This document shows, piece by piece, positions 1 through 7,939 of a stretch of 20,305 nucleotides of DNA. A program made the translations under genes and the position numbers. Source of the DNA: Candidatus Omnitrophota bacterium (GTDB lineage: Bacteria; Omnitrophota; Gorgyraeia; B26-G9); assembly GCA_003645745.1 (NCBI GenBank), contig QNCH01000004.1:1-20305 (forward strand), read 5' to 3'. How positions within the stretch are numbered: position 1 is the first letter of the stretch; each line of letters opens with the position of its first letter. Under the pieces are notes generated by a model that was not told the DNA's origin, made no database searches, and saw nothing but the letters and a program-made list of their open reading frames with translations.

Positions 1-1
1 A

Positions 2-595
2 CCTACATATATTTTTTTAAGCCATTTGCATATTGACCATATTGTAGGGCTGCATGTTTTAGAAAAATTTAGATTTGCTGAAGAATTAAAAATTTATACT
101 CCTGTTAACACAGAAGTTGAACTAAAAAATTTCCTGCGTCAGCCTTTTACAATGCCTTTGTCAAGTCTTCCTTTTAAAGCCGAGATTTATCCTGCTTTAG
201 AAAAATTTTTTCTGCCTGGCATAAAGGTTAAGACTTTGGAATTGATGCATTCAACTAAGTGTATAGGATATCGTATACAGGTAGAAAACAAAAGTATTGT
301 TTATTGTACAGATACAGGGGTATGCGATAATATTATTAAATTGGCCAAACAGGCGGATTTATTGATTACAGAATGCGCTTTAAAACAAGATGAGGGATTA
401 GAAGGCTGGCCGCATCTTAATCCAATAGATGCTGCTAATCTGGCGAAAGAATCGCAAGTAAGAAAATTAGTTTTAACCCATTTTGATGCGCATAATTATC
501 AAAATAAAAATGAACGCAATGTTGCGCAGGCAAGGGCAGAAAAGATTTTCCCTGCTGTTTTGTCTGCTTTTGATAGATTGGAGTTGGATATATAA
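2..595 (+). CDS. RNase Z-like metallo-beta-lactamase fold hydrolase (5' end missing)
   Basis: This is the C-terminal part of a metallo-beta-lactamase fold hydrolase, probably of the ribonuclease Z (ElaC) group that trims tRNA 3' ends. The reading frame is open to the left edge: codons upstream of the TTG at 26 read PTYIFLSHLHIDHIVGL, so that TTG is internal and the HxHxDH zinc motif (SHLHIDH) falls across it. Further ligand motifs follow in the order expected for RNase Z: HSTKCIGYRI, the Asp in YCTDTG, and the His in VLTHFDAH. About 197 codons are visible, so some 60-120 N-terminal residues are missing if it has the usual family length. It ends 21 nt before the thioredoxin gene, so the two may be co-transcribed. 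The fold is certain; the RNase Z assignment against another MBL hydrolase is likely but not proven. Confidence 0.85.
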   Translation, partial: PTYIFLSHLHIDHIVGLHVLEKFRFAEELKIYTPVNTEVELKNFLRQPFTMPLSSLPFKAEIYPALEKFFLPGIKVKTLELMHSTKCIGYRIQVENKSIVYCTDTGVCDNIIKLAKQADLLITECALKQDEGLEGWPHLNPIDAANLAKESQVRKLVLTHFDAHNYQNKNERNVAQARAEKIFPAVLSAFDRLELDI

Positions 596-616
596 TTTTA
601 TTTAAGGAGGAAATAG

Positions 617-1252
617 ATGAGTAAGAAAATATGGATAGTTTTTGTTGTTTGTGTTTTTATTGCATCTGCCTACAACAGCTTTGCGGCTGAAGTAGAGACA
701 GTTTCAGATGAACTAGAGAGTGCGGTTAAGACAGATGTTAAAATACAAACGGAAAATATTTTGCCAGTAGAGAGAAAAGATTTAGAAATAGAGAAACTGA
801 AAAAGAAACATTTAATGGTTGGGCAAATTTGTCCGGATTTTACAGGAATGTATTTGGGGGGCGAAGATTATGACTCAATAGTATTAAAGGATAAGATTGC
901 GATAATTAGTTTTTGGACAGAGTGGTGCCCGTCATGCATTAAAGAACTTCCAATGCTGGAAGATTTATTTCGGGACTTAAAAAATGATGAAAATGTTGCG
1001 TTAATTACTATTGCCGGCGGCAGGAAGGAATTAATTGCCAATATTGTTAAAGAAAAATCTTACACATTTCCTGTTCTTTTTGACGGCAATAAAAAGATTG
1101 CTAATATTTTTAAAATAGATAGATTACCGCAAATTTTTATAGTTGATGCTAAAGGTATGATTGTTTCCGGCTATTTAGGATATCATCAAGACATTGAGGA
1201 AAAAGCAATTTATGATGATTTAAATAAGTTAAAAGCGAATAAAAGCGAATAA
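617..1252 (+). CDS. Exported TlpA/ResA-like thiol-disulfide thioredoxin
   Basis: A 211-residue thioredoxin-fold protein likely to act outside the cytoplasm in thiol reduction, for example cytochrome c or envelope-protein maturation. A hydrophobic signal segment at residues 5-20 is followed by the possible cleavage site SFAA-E near residue 24. Residues 30-65 are a charged linker. The thioredoxin domain covers about 68-205, with active site WCPSC (W103, C104, C107) preceded by SFWTE and the cis-proline in RLPQ (P169). The start is well supported by the strong Shine-Dalgarno AAGGAGG at 604-610, 6 nt before the ATG. The gene ends with a tandem duplication of the 10-mer AAAAGCGAAT (1231-1250), encoding KANKSE. 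A terminator follows directly. The exact redox partner cannot be read from the sequence. Confidence 0.88.
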   Translation: MSKKIWIVFVVCVFIASAYNSFAAEVETVSDELESAVKTDVKIQTENILPVERKDLEIEKLKKKHLMVGQICPDFTGMYLGGEDYDSIVLKDKIAIISFWTEWCPSCIKELPMLEDLFRDLKNDENVALITIAGGRKELIANIVKEKSYTFPVLFDGNKKIANIFKIDRLPQIFIVDAKGMIVSGYLGYHQDIEEKAIYDDLNKLKANKSE

Positions 1253-1270
1253 TAAAGAACCTATTATAAT

Positions 1271-1315
1271 ATACCGTATTAGCGCGTGCGTGGCACTAAT
1301 ACGGTATTTATTTTC
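1271..1315 (+). terminator. Rho-independent terminator after the thioredoxin gene
   Basis: A perfect 12-bp stem, ATACCGTATTAG (1271-1282) with CTAATACGGTAT (1296-1307), encloses a 13-nt loop and is followed by the T-rich run TTTATTTT. It starts 18 nt after the stop codon and should end the hydrolase-thioredoxin transcript. Confidence 0.85.
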
Positions 1316-1389
1316 AATAAATCTATCCTTTCTGCTTGGTGCATCCTCGCATTTTGTAATTGGTGAATGAAGCGGGGACACCGTAAACT

Positions 1390-1420
1390 TATACTCAAAC
1401 GCAATTGGTTTGTAAAATTT
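1390..1420 (+). repeat. Half-copy of the TATACTCAAACG dispersed repeat
   Basis: This 31-bp stretch begins TATACTCAAACGCAATTGG and continues TTTGTAAAATTT. It matches about 27 of 31 positions of the right inverted-repeat arm (read in reverse complement) of the element at 14552-14657, and its first 12 bases, plus six upstream bases (TAAACT), match the palindrome at 4885-4913. No mirrored partner is present here, so it reads as a solo terminal repeat or a decayed element. It is preceded by CGGGGACACC, which may belong to the same mobile debris. The rest of the 1317-1580 interval contains the weak hairpin and promoter listed separately and no gene that I can support. Confidence 0.7.
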
Positions 1421-1442
1421 AATCCCAAATGATTACAAAAAG

Positions 1443-1489
1443 AAGTTGCGCTATATTGTAACTTTGCGGCTTTGCAACTTATTTTTTTT
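1443..1489 (+). terminator. Weak hairpin with T8 tract (possible terminator)
   Basis: AAGTTGC (1443-1449) can pair with GCAACTT (1474-1480), followed by ATTTTTTTT. The 24-nt loop and 7-bp stem make it a weak terminator candidate. The thioredoxin transcript already has a better terminator upstream, so if functional it would end a separate short transcript or protect the downstream promoter from read-through. Confidence 0.3.
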
Positions 1490-1498
1490 CTATCTAAG

Positions 1499-1527
1499 TT
1501 GTTAGATATATAAATATATGCTATACT
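1499..1527 (+). promoter_or_regulatory. Sigma70-like promoter for the 1081-residue secreted protein
   Basis: TTGTTA (1499-1504) and TATACT (1522-1527) are separated by exactly 17 nt, with a T-rich stretch just upstream that could act as an UP element. Transcription would start near 1534, giving a leader of about 45 nt before the ATG at 1581. In so AT-rich a region chance matches occur, but the spacing and position before an isolated gene support it. Confidence 0.55.
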
Positions 1528-1580
1528 TTAATAGATGGTTTTAAATATATAAAATTGTGTATAGAAGGTGAAAAAAATAA

Positions 1581-4500
1581 ATGCAGACAAGCGTGAAAAA
1601 AATATTTAGTTTATTTGTGATTTGCTGTTTTTTGTGCGCAATGCCTGCAAATTCAGTTTCTCTAAGCATAAGCAGAGAAAACTGCCTTTCTCCGGAGCTT
1701 AAATTGTCTGCTCCCAGTTTAGAACAAATTTTTTCTAAAATGTGTGTTAATGATATTGATTTTTTGAAAGATGAATATATTAGATTGTTAAAGGAAGATG
1801 ATCCGCAAAGGATTGAACCGTTAGCGTGCTTATTTCGCTTAAAGTTGGAGAGAGATGAAGAGAAAAGAGCTGCTGTTAATGATGAATTCTTAGACATTGC
1901 AAATTTTTTAAATGGCATGGATGATAATCTGCTGTTGTTGAAATTTGTTAAGGATTTAAAATTAGGTAAAGGGGATTCATCTGAGGCTATTTTAAAATAT
2001 ATCGCACATTTACCAGAAGTTTCTCAAGAGGTGAAGTTAGCAGTAGCAAAAATTGATAGGTTTTTAAAAGACAAAGCTTGTGTTCTTGAAGGGCATGTAC
2101 ATAACATACGTCCTAGACTTGTTACCATGGGATTTGTTAGGCAGGTTAAGTCTGGTATGCAAAAGATATTAGATGCGAATTATGAAAAATATAGAATACA
2201 GATAAAAGAAGTTAATCTTGGGAGTAATAATGTGCAAGAGCAATTAGAAAAGATAGAAAGTATTCTTAAACGTATAGACAACGAAGATCATTCTTTGCTG
2301 AATATTGATCAAATGATGGCTATGGTGTTAAAAGAGTGTAGAGAAGAAATAAAGATATTAGGGGCAAAGATAAATATATTGAAAAATGAAGTAGCAAAAC
2401 AATTAAAAGATTTATTACTTACTTTTGATTATGAAAAGGCAGGTGAACAACAAAATAGAGATTTAGCTGCGATAGCAGAAGATATAAATAAAGCTCGCAA
2501 AGCTGGCCAGATAAACTTAGGGGATAAAGAATTAATGATTTTAAAATATATACAAAAAATAATACAATGCTTAGGGATAGTAGGGGGAAATTATGAAAAT
2601 CTTGCTGAAGTAGAGAAATTTCTTGACAAGGCGCTTATGGCTGAGAAGATAAATCTGAAGAATAAAGATCTAAAAAAGTTATTAGAAAATTGTATTAAAA
2701 AATTTAAAACTGATTACCCCAAGATAATTGTAGATTTTACATATAGTTATAGCCAAACAGAGTTAATGGCAAATATTAATGATGATTTTCCTGAATTAAT
2801 TGAAGAAATCTTTTCCTGCGCAAGAGCAGGAGGCGCGAAAAAAATTGCTTTTAATTTACAAGAACATATGGGGCAGATTGTGATTACAGTGAGCTTAGAA
2901 CAAGGAAATTGGCTGGATTTGGATACATATAGCTTATTTGTTCCTTTTAAATCAGATAAAGCTGGCTTTACTATCCCAACATTAGTTTTTTATCGATTTA
3001 GAAATACTCTGGGCGCTGTTGGCGGCGAGATTAGTGCGGCAAAGGATGAAGTAAATCACAGGGTTGTATTTAAGATTACTTTTCCTCAAGCAGAGACAAA
3101 TGCAAGGGTGCATTTAATTATTAAAGATTTTAAAGAAGAGCTTAACAAGATTGAAAATAGGTTAGCTGAAATTGAGGTTAAATCAGAGGATAAGTGCAAG
3201 ATAATTGCTGATTTTAAAACTAATTTGATACAACTTGAATCAAAGTCAAAAGAATATTTAAACGCGGCAAATGGCTTGCCAGGAATGCTGGATACAATTA
3301 AAGAATATGGCCCTGAATTTTTAATAAAATGCGCTGGGTTTAGAGATACTTTTAAAGTACTTTTAAATCAAAATGAATGGCAAGAGCTTGATCAGAATAT
3401 AGAGAAGGCAATGCGTTTATTAGTTGATATTCTGGTGGGCTCATACCGTTCTACAGAAATGTTTAAGATTGAGCAAAGTGTAGAAAGAACAGTTGATCTG
3501 ATTAAGGTTAGAGAAGATCAACAAGGGGTAAATATTGAGGTAACTAGTTCAGACGCGCTAGAGAATGTTGAGGGGAAACTTTCTACTTATAAAAAAGATT
3601 TATCAGTAGTTGTCGAGGAATTTGTTTTGGGTTTTATTAAAGCAGGCATAGAAAATATTAATATTTGGCTGGATTTAACAATTTCCGCGCAACATGGCAG
3701 AATGCTGGATGTGTGTTTTTCAATTAATCAAGATGAACTTGGAGATAAACGAGTACAATTCAATGTTTCTTTGCTTGAAAATATTGCGCAAATTACCGGG
3801 GGAAAATGGGATGTTAAGAAAAATGTGGAAGAAAACAGGTTAAAGTTTATTTTTTCTTTTCCGGTTACTACAGATATTCAGACTTTGCCTGTAGCGGATG
3901 AAATTCAGGAGCTATTTGATGATCAGACAGTTGCTTGTTGTTTTTCTGGACTCGCAGGCGCCAGGCGCAATAATAGTGCACAAAATTTAGAATCCATTGT
4001 TGGCGCAAAACGTTTTAATTTAAGGTTTTGGATGCGTATTTCGCTCTGGTTTCTGGAGCAAGAGTATCCTGAGCTTTGCAAGAAGTTAAAGAAATTGTTC
4101 GAACAAAAAGAAGAGACAGGTACAGATTTAACAAAAACAGAGGCTGCAATTAAAAGATTAGTTGAAGCTGAAGTTGTTCCTATTTTTAAAGAATTTCTTA
4201 AAATGATAAATTTTCAATCAGAGCCTATGTTGGTAAAAAATAGAGAAGGCAAGTGGATTGATGTTTCTGCTTCTGAGAACGGTGAATCTCCTTTGCGTGA
4301 TGAAATTAAGGCTCATTTTCTTGATGCTAATAATGCGCCTTTGCTTTATAATTTGAGTAATGATCAGTTAATGCAGAAAACATTAGATTTACACATTTGG
4401 AATCAAGTAAAAGAGGCCATTGATTCAGGCTTATGGAATACAGTAACTATAATTGCCACTGACCCTAAAAAGAAACCTACGTATCAAGAACTTGAAAATT

Positions 4501-4826
4501 TTGGCACACAATGGAAAAAAAAAGAATGGGAAAGCTTTCAAATCTTAAATTATTACCTTGATGCTCATAGAGAAGACCGTATTCCATTTATGATGTTTGC
4601 ACAACAGACATTATCAATGATTGATGAGCTTACCGGCAAAAAAGAGATTGATCTTGAAGCGATAAGAGTTTTAGCTAAGATTGTTGAAGTTGAAGACTTA
4701 GGTATGCATGCAGGAAGAATCGCGCAAGAAATAGTAAAGTCTATTTTAAAGCGTTTGTCTGACCATGCATTACCAAAATTGGATTGCCCAGTTGGTTTGA
4801 CTCAAAGCATAGAGTATTCTATTTAA
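1581..4826 (+). CDS. Large secreted protein with two tandem degenerate histidine-kinase-like cores
   Basis: A 1081-residue protein with no characterised function that I recognise. Residues 1-26 look like a Sec signal peptide (KK, then a hydrophobic core, then MPANS), followed by a Cys-containing motif NCLSPELK. Residues about 165-270 are helical and start with HNIRPRL (H174), resembling a histidine-kinase H-box. Residues about 380-502 resemble a HATPase_c domain: LFVPFKSDKAG echoes the kinase F-box, and GGEIS...VVFKITFP its final strands, but the N-box Asn and the DxGxG and GxG loops are absent. A second dimerisation-like helix region (about 565-645) and second HATPase-like domain (about 648-760, GFIKAGIENINIW ... 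ITGGKW ... FIFSFP) repeat the plan. Residues about 785-1081 are mostly helical and unrecognised. The start has GAAGGTG upstream and its own promoter. A periplasmic or surface location is inferred from the signal; ATP binding seems unlikely. The domain reading is by eye. Confidence 0.7.
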   Translation: MQTSVKKIFSLFVICCFLCAMPANSVSLSISRENCLSPELKLSAPSLEQIFSKMCVNDIDFLKDEYIRLLKEDDPQRIEPLACLFRLKLERDEEKRAAVNDEFLDIANFLNGMDDNLLLLKFVKDLKLGKGDSSEAILKYIAHLPEVSQEVKLAVAKIDRFLKDKACVLEGHVHNIRPRLVTMGFVRQVKSGMQKILDANYEKYRIQIKEVNLGSNNVQEQLEKIESILKRIDNEDHSLLNIDQMMAMVLKECREEIKILGAKINILKNEVAKQLKDLLLTFDYEKAGEQQNRDLAAIAEDINKARKAGQINLGDKELMILKYIQKIIQCLGIVGGNYENLAEVEKFLDKALMAEKINLKNKDLKKLLENCIKKFKTDYPKIIVDFTYSYSQTELMANINDDFPELIEEIFSCARAGGAKKIAFNLQEHMGQIVITVSLEQGNWLDLDTYSLFVPFKSDKAGFTIPTLVFYRFRNTLGAVGGEISAAKDEVNHRVVFKITFPQAETNARVHLIIKDFKEELNKIENRLAEIEVKSEDKCKIIADFKTNLIQLESKSKEYLNAANGLPGMLDTIKEYGPEFLIKCAGFRDTFKVLLNQNEWQELDQNIEKAMRLLVDILVGSYRSTEMFKIEQSVERTVDLIKVREDQQGVNIEVTSSDALENVEGKLSTYKKDLSVVVEEFVLGFIKAGIENINIWLDLTISAQHGRMLDVCFSINQDELGDKRVQFNVSLLENIAQITGGKWDVKKNVEENRLKFIFSFPVTTDIQTLPVADEIQELFDDQTVACCFSGLAGARRNNSAQNLESIVGAKRFNLRFWMRISLWFLEQEYPELCKKLKKLFEQKEETGTDLTKTEAAIKRLVEAEVVPIFKEFLKMINFQSEPMLVKNREGKWIDVSASENGESPLRDEIKAHFLDANNAPLLYNLSNDQLMQKTLDLHIWNQVKEAIDSGLWNTVTIIATDPKKKPTYQELENFGTQWKKKEWESFQILNYYLDAHREDRIPFMMFAQQTLSMIDELTGKKEIDLEAIRVLAKIVEVEDLGMHAGRIAQEIVKSILKRLSDHALPKLDCPVGLTQSIEYSI

Positions 4827-4884
4827 TTTGTACGCATGCATTTTTTCACAGCTTGCTGCCTCATAAAAAAATACGGGATAAACT

Positions 4885-4913
4885 TATACTCAAACGTAAT
4901 ACGTTTGAGTATA
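4885..4913 (+). repeat. Perfect 29-bp palindrome of the TATACTCAAACG repeat family
   Basis: TATACTCAAACGTA (4885-4898), one central A, then its exact reverse complement TACGTTTGAGTATA (4900-4913). The bases TAAACT just before it are shared with the copy near 1385. It has no T-run, so it is not an obvious terminator. It lies between the secreted-protein gene and a string of eroded frames, consistent with insertion of a small palindromic element. Confidence 0.8.
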
Positions 4914-4986
4914 TGCCTGCAGGTTGCTGGATATAGATTCCCGCTAAAAGATTGCGGCATTAACAGAAACGCAGGTAAAAAAATAT

Positions 4987-5226
4987 TTGGAAGATTCAGA
5001 TATTATTGAATGGTTAGATCAGGTTTCTGTAGAAACCACTTTAAAAAAATTTGACAGGGTAATTGCGATTAATTTAAATTTAGGCGAAAATGATCCGCAG
5101 ACAATCAGCGCGATTTTACAAAAAATTGACACATTTGAGCAAGTTTTTCAAAACAATATGCGTGATTTAATTAATGGCTTATTTGATTTTCAGGATACAT
5201 TATCTGAGAGAATCGAAAATTATTAA
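4987..5226 (+). pseudogene. Hypothetical short frame, probably first fragment of a decayed gene
   Basis: A 79-codon frame from a TTG; the open frame actually reaches back to 4948 (after a TAA at 4945) without a better start codon. The product is acidic and helical (LEDSDIIEWLDQV, then DRVIAINLNLG) with no family I recognise, no signal peptide and no membrane segment. No Shine-Dalgarno is visible. Its TAA is followed, in the same reading frame after one codon, by the next short frame, suggesting one ancestral gene with nonsense mutations. The palindromic repeat lies about 35 nt before the open frame begins and may mark where the 5' end was lost. It could also be a genuine small gene. Confidence 0.4.
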
Positions 5227-5229
5227 ATT

Positions 5230-5517
5230 ATGATTTTACCTAAGTTGAAGGAGAAGAATGGGAATTTACAAGGAACTGTATATAAAGATTTGTTAATGTA
5301 CATAAATGATCCTCGTGCCCCTGAGTATAATTATAAACGTGAGCTTAAGGGATTGAACGCAAGCAGAAAACAAAGCAAACATGCCAGCCGTTTAATTTTT
5401 AGGGTTGTGGGAAGAAAGATAATTATTGTTGATTATGATTCACGTGAAAAATTCGGACGCGCTAAATCATACAAAAAAAAGTTAATACGTTATACTTCTA
5501 AAAAAATGTCTGATTAA
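5230..5517 (+). CDS. Small basic protein, possibly RelE/ParE-fold (may be a gene fragment)
   Basis: A 95-residue, lysine-rich frame starting at ATG 5230, with one codon between it and the previous TAA. Residues 53-70, SRLIFRVVGRKIIIVDYD, match the pattern of RelE/ParE-superfamily toxins (RLIFRV strand, turn, IIIVD strand), and the preceding RELKGLN resembles their core Lys-Gly-Leu segment. The C-terminus (KKKLIRYTSKKMSD) is unlike a standard toxin end. If intact it would be a ribosome-dependent RNase-like or related toxin with the upstream acidic frame as candidate antitoxin; against this, there is no Shine-Dalgarno and all three neighbouring frames share one reading frame, which points to a broken larger gene. 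The family resemblance is moderate only. Confidence 0.4.
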   Translation: MILPKLKEKNGNLQGTVYKDLLMYINDPRAPEYNYKRELKGLNASRKQSKHASRLIFRVVGRKIIIVDYDSREKFGRAKSYKKKLIRYTSKKMSD

Positions 5518-5520
5518 AAG

Positions 5521-5700
5521 TTGCTTGAAGTTGCGAAACCATTTTCAGTTATTGTGCCTGAGCAGGCTAAATGGGTATTTAAAGGCATACCTGATCATTG
5601 CTCAGATACAGTGGAGAACACATTTAATAATAAGCGTATAATACGTAAGCGCGCTCTAGAGCAAAAACATATCTTGAATTATCTTGAACAAGCAATATAA
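5521..5700 (+). pseudogene. Hypothetical fragment, third piece of the in-frame string
   Basis: A 59-codon frame beginning at a TTG two codons after the TAA at 5515-5517, in the same reading frame as the two preceding pieces. It reads as plausible protein (LLEVAKPFSVIVPEQAKWVF, then a basic stretch NNKRIIRKRALEQKH) and ends with TAA at 5698-5700. No start signal or recognised domain is visible. It is best explained as the 3' remnant of a decayed gene. Confidence 0.35.
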
Positions 5701-5713
5701 TATGAGAAGAATT

Positions 5714-5778
5714 AGAATTCAGGCCTGCCGGTATATTTTTCAGGTTAGAAACGGTATTTGTCTTCTATTCTGAATTCT
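5714..5778 (+). repeat. Inverted repeat AGAATTCAG / CTGAATTCT upstream of the peptidase gene
   Basis: AGAATTCAG (5714-5722) pairs with CTGAATTCT (5770-5778) across a 47-nt spacer containing the small palindrome CAGGCCTG and two copies of CGGTAT. It lies 35 nt before the ATG at 5813 and could be an operator-like or leader structure for the long operon. No convincing -35/-10 pair was found here, and the function is unknown. Confidence 0.35.
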
Positions 5779-5812
5779 GGCTACTGACTTTTATATTTTG
5801 TAGGTAATAATT

Positions 5813-6856
5813 ATGTATAAACAAAGACTTTTAAAAGTTAGAAATTTTTTAAAGAAAAATAAATTTGACGCTTTTTTGATCACGTCTTTAAGTAATGTGC
5901 GTTATTTAAGCGGTTTTACCGGAGATGATTGCCGGCTTTTGCTTACTTTAAAAGAAAATATTTTTATTGGTGATTTCAGGTATAAACTACAAGCAGAAAA
6001 ACAGGTGAAAGATTTATTTAGTATTGAAATCGCGCAAGGTTCTGTTTTTAAATTAATCAAGGAACTTGCATTTAAGATACATTTAAAAGCAGTTTGTTTT
6101 GAAGAAAAATATTTAAGTGTTTTTGAATATGGCAAATTAAAAGAATGTGTTGGCAGGCAGTCAAAATTGATTGGCCAGAATGGGATAATTGAAGCGCAGA
6201 GGCAGATAAAGAGTACAGAAGAATTAGAGCTGATCCGCACAGCAGTTAATATTACAAAAAAATCTCTGCGCAGTTTAGAGCCTTTTATTAAACCAGGAGT
6301 CTCAGAGATTTTTTTAAAACATAAATTAGACAGTTTACAAAAGGAATATGGCGCTCAGGGGCCGGCTTTTGAAATTATTGTTGCTTCAGGAAAAAATTCA
6401 GCAATGCCGCATGCTAAGGCTACAGAAAAACTAATCTGTAAAAATGAACCCATAATTATAGATACAGGATGTGTGTTTAAGGGGTATTGCTCTGACTTGA
6501 CAAGGACGTTTTTTTTAGGTAAAATTATGCGATATAAGAAATATTATAAACTTGTTGCCGCAGCGCAGGATAAGGCAATAAAAATGGTTAAGCCTTTAGT
6601 AAAAATAGAAAAAGTTGCTATGGCTGCCAGACAGATTTATGAGCAGCAAGGGTTGAATAAGTATTTTGGGCATGCATTAGGTCATGGAGTAGGATTGGCA
6701 GTGCATGAAGCTCCAGGCATTTGTAAAAATAATCCTTTGCGTTTAAGAAAAGATATGGTTTTTACAATTGAGCCTGGTTTTTATTTACCTGACTGGGGTG
6801 GAATTAGAATTGAGGATATGGTTAGAGTAACTGAAAAAGGGTGTGAAATTTTATAA
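5813..6856 (+). CDS. Xaa-Pro aminopeptidase-type M24B metallopeptidase
   Basis: A 347-residue cytoplasmic peptidase that should release N-terminal residues preceding proline or cleave Xaa-Pro dipeptides. Residues 1-130 form the creatinase-type N-terminal domain (FDAFLITSLSNVRYLSGF). The catalytic pita-bread domain follows with all five dinuclear-metal ligands: D217 (IDTG), D228 (CSDLTR), H291 (HALGHGVGL), E320 (TIEPGFY) and E334 (RIED); H200, H287 and H298 are the usual substrate-binding histidines. Length is normal. Upstream there is only a weak TAGGTAAT ribosome site. It heads the long operon and is 2 nt from efp, an arrangement also common in Firmicutes. PepP against PepQ specificity cannot be decided by eye. 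Confidence 0.92.
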   Translation: MYKQRLLKVRNFLKKNKFDAFLITSLSNVRYLSGFTGDDCRLLLTLKENIFIGDFRYKLQAEKQVKDLFSIEIAQGSVFKLIKELAFKIHLKAVCFEEKYLSVFEYGKLKECVGRQSKLIGQNGIIEAQRQIKSTEELELIRTAVNITKKSLRSLEPFIKPGVSEIFLKHKLDSLQKEYGAQGPAFEIIVASGKNSAMPHAKATEKLICKNEPIIIDTGCVFKGYCSDLTRTFFLGKIMRYKKYYKLVAAAQDKAIKMVKPLVKIEKVAMAARQIYEQQGLNKYFGHALGHGVGLAVHEAPGICKNNPLRLRKDMVFTIEPGFYLPDWGGIRIEDMVRVTEKGCEIL

Positions 6857-6858
6857 TT

Positions 6859-7434
6859 ATGATTACTCCAAATCAATTTAAAGCTGGATTAGCAATAGAT
6901 TTAGATGGCGGTTTATATACAATCGTTGAGTATCAGCATGTAAAACCTGGTAAAGGCGGTGCGTTTGTGCGCACAAAATTAAAAAATATGCGTACAAAAA
7001 AAATTATTGATAAAACTTTTCGTCCTGATGAAAAGTTTCAGGATGCTTTTATTGAAGATAAAAAAATTCAATATCTTTATCAGGCAGGCAGTCTCTATTA
7101 TTTTATGGATCTGGAAACTTTTGAAGAGATAGTAATAGAAAAAGAAAAATTAGAGGATGTTGTTGGATTCTTAAAAGATAATATGGAAGTTTTAATGATT
7201 AGTTATAAAGAACAAATTATTGAGATAAGATTCCCCTCGTTTATAGAATTAAAAATTGCTCATACTGAACCGGGGATAAAAGGTGATACTGCTAAAGGTT
7301 CATTTAAGCCGGCAACTCTTGAAACAGGGGCAATAATCCAGGTTCCTTTGTTTGTGAATGAGAATGATTCAATTAAAATTGATACACGTACAGGTGAATA
7401 TGTGGAACGGGTGCTATCCTCTACTCGGCCATAA
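6859..7434 (+). CDS. efp: Translation elongation factor P
   Basis: EF-P (191 residues) binds stalled ribosomes between the P and E sites and promotes peptide bond formation at polyproline stretches. Three beta-barrel domains are in order: the KOW-like N-terminal domain (1-65), the OB central domain (66-128) and the C-terminal OB domain ending GEYVERV. The tip loop reads HVKPGKGGAF, with K32 at the position modified in many bacteria. The GlyGly after the lysine differs from the PGKGQAF typical of beta-lysylated forms; no modification enzyme is in this window. The gene begins 2 nt after the peptidase stop with no Shine-Dalgarno, implying coupled translation. Confidence 0.97.
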   Translation: MITPNQFKAGLAIDLDGGLYTIVEYQHVKPGKGGAFVRTKLKNMRTKKIIDKTFRPDEKFQDAFIEDKKIQYLYQAGSLYYFMDLETFEEIVIEKEKLEDVVGFLKDNMEVLMISYKEQIIEIRFPSFIELKIAHTEPGIKGDTAKGSFKPATLETGAIIQVPLFVNENDSIKIDTRTGEYVERVLSSTRP

Positions 7435-7464
7435 ATGAGGAGAGTATAAATTAAGGAGCGAAAA

Positions 7465-7929
7465 ATGAATTTAAAGGAATTAAAACAAGTGGTTTCTTTA
7501 ATGGTTAACAATCAGCTTGCTGAATTGGAGATAGAGCATCAGGATGTTAAAATTAAGCTTAAAAGAAGCAATGATGTGTTAAGCTACCCTGAAAATTTTA
7601 AGCATAAGCGTGCTATGTCTGAAGCGGATACTGTGGGCATTAGGGATAAGAATGAGCATGTAGTTGATTCAGAACTAAAAAAAGAAAATATTATTGAAAT
7701 TAGATCTCCTATGGTTGGTACTTTTTATCGTGCCCCATCCCCTGATTCTGAGCCGTTTGTTAAAAAAGGTTCACAATTGGAAATCGGCCAGGTTATTTGT
7801 ATTGTTGAAGCAATGAAGCTGATGAATGAAATTAAGTCAGAGGTGGAAGGCAAAGTGAAAGAGATCTTAGTTGAAAATGGTGATCCTTTAGAATTTGGAC
7901 AGGTTGTATTTAAGATAGAGAAGATTTGA
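7465..7929 (+). CDS. accB: Biotin carboxyl carrier protein of acetyl-CoA carboxylase
   Basis: A 154-residue carrier that holds biotin as it moves between biotin carboxylase and carboxyltransferase, supplying malonyl-CoA for fatty acid synthesis. Residues 1-34 are the conserved N-terminal helix/strand (MNLKELKQVVSLMVNN); 35-75 is a charged linker; 76-154 is the biotinyl domain, with the biotin attachment motif EAMKLMNE and K118 as the target lysine. It also contains the characteristic thumb sequence GTFYRAPSPDSEPF. The start is supported by AAGGAG at 7453-7458. It is 10 nt upstream of accC, the usual pair. The carboxyltransferase genes accA and accD are not in the window. Confidence 0.97.
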   Translation: MNLKELKQVVSLMVNNQLAELEIEHQDVKIKLKRSNDVLSYPENFKHKRAMSEADTVGIRDKNEHVVDSELKKENIIEIRSPMVGTFYRAPSPDSEPFVKKGSQLEIGQVICIVEAMKLMNEIKSEVEGKVKEILVENGDPLEFGQVVFKIEKI

Positions 7930-7939
7930 ATATAAAATT

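Noticed and set aside
26..595. TTG at 26 as the start of the metallo-hydrolase
   Set aside because: Upstream codons continue in frame to the window edge and supply the first His of the HxHxDH motif, so the gene begins outside the window.
1541..1918. Minus-strand frame opposite the start of the secreted protein gene
   Set aside because: It lies antisense to a well-supported gene, has low-complexity Ser/Phe/Lys composition and no family resemblance.
5902..6240. Minus-strand frame opposite the M24 peptidase
   Set aside because: Antisense shadow of a conserved gene with no ribosome site or recognisable domain.
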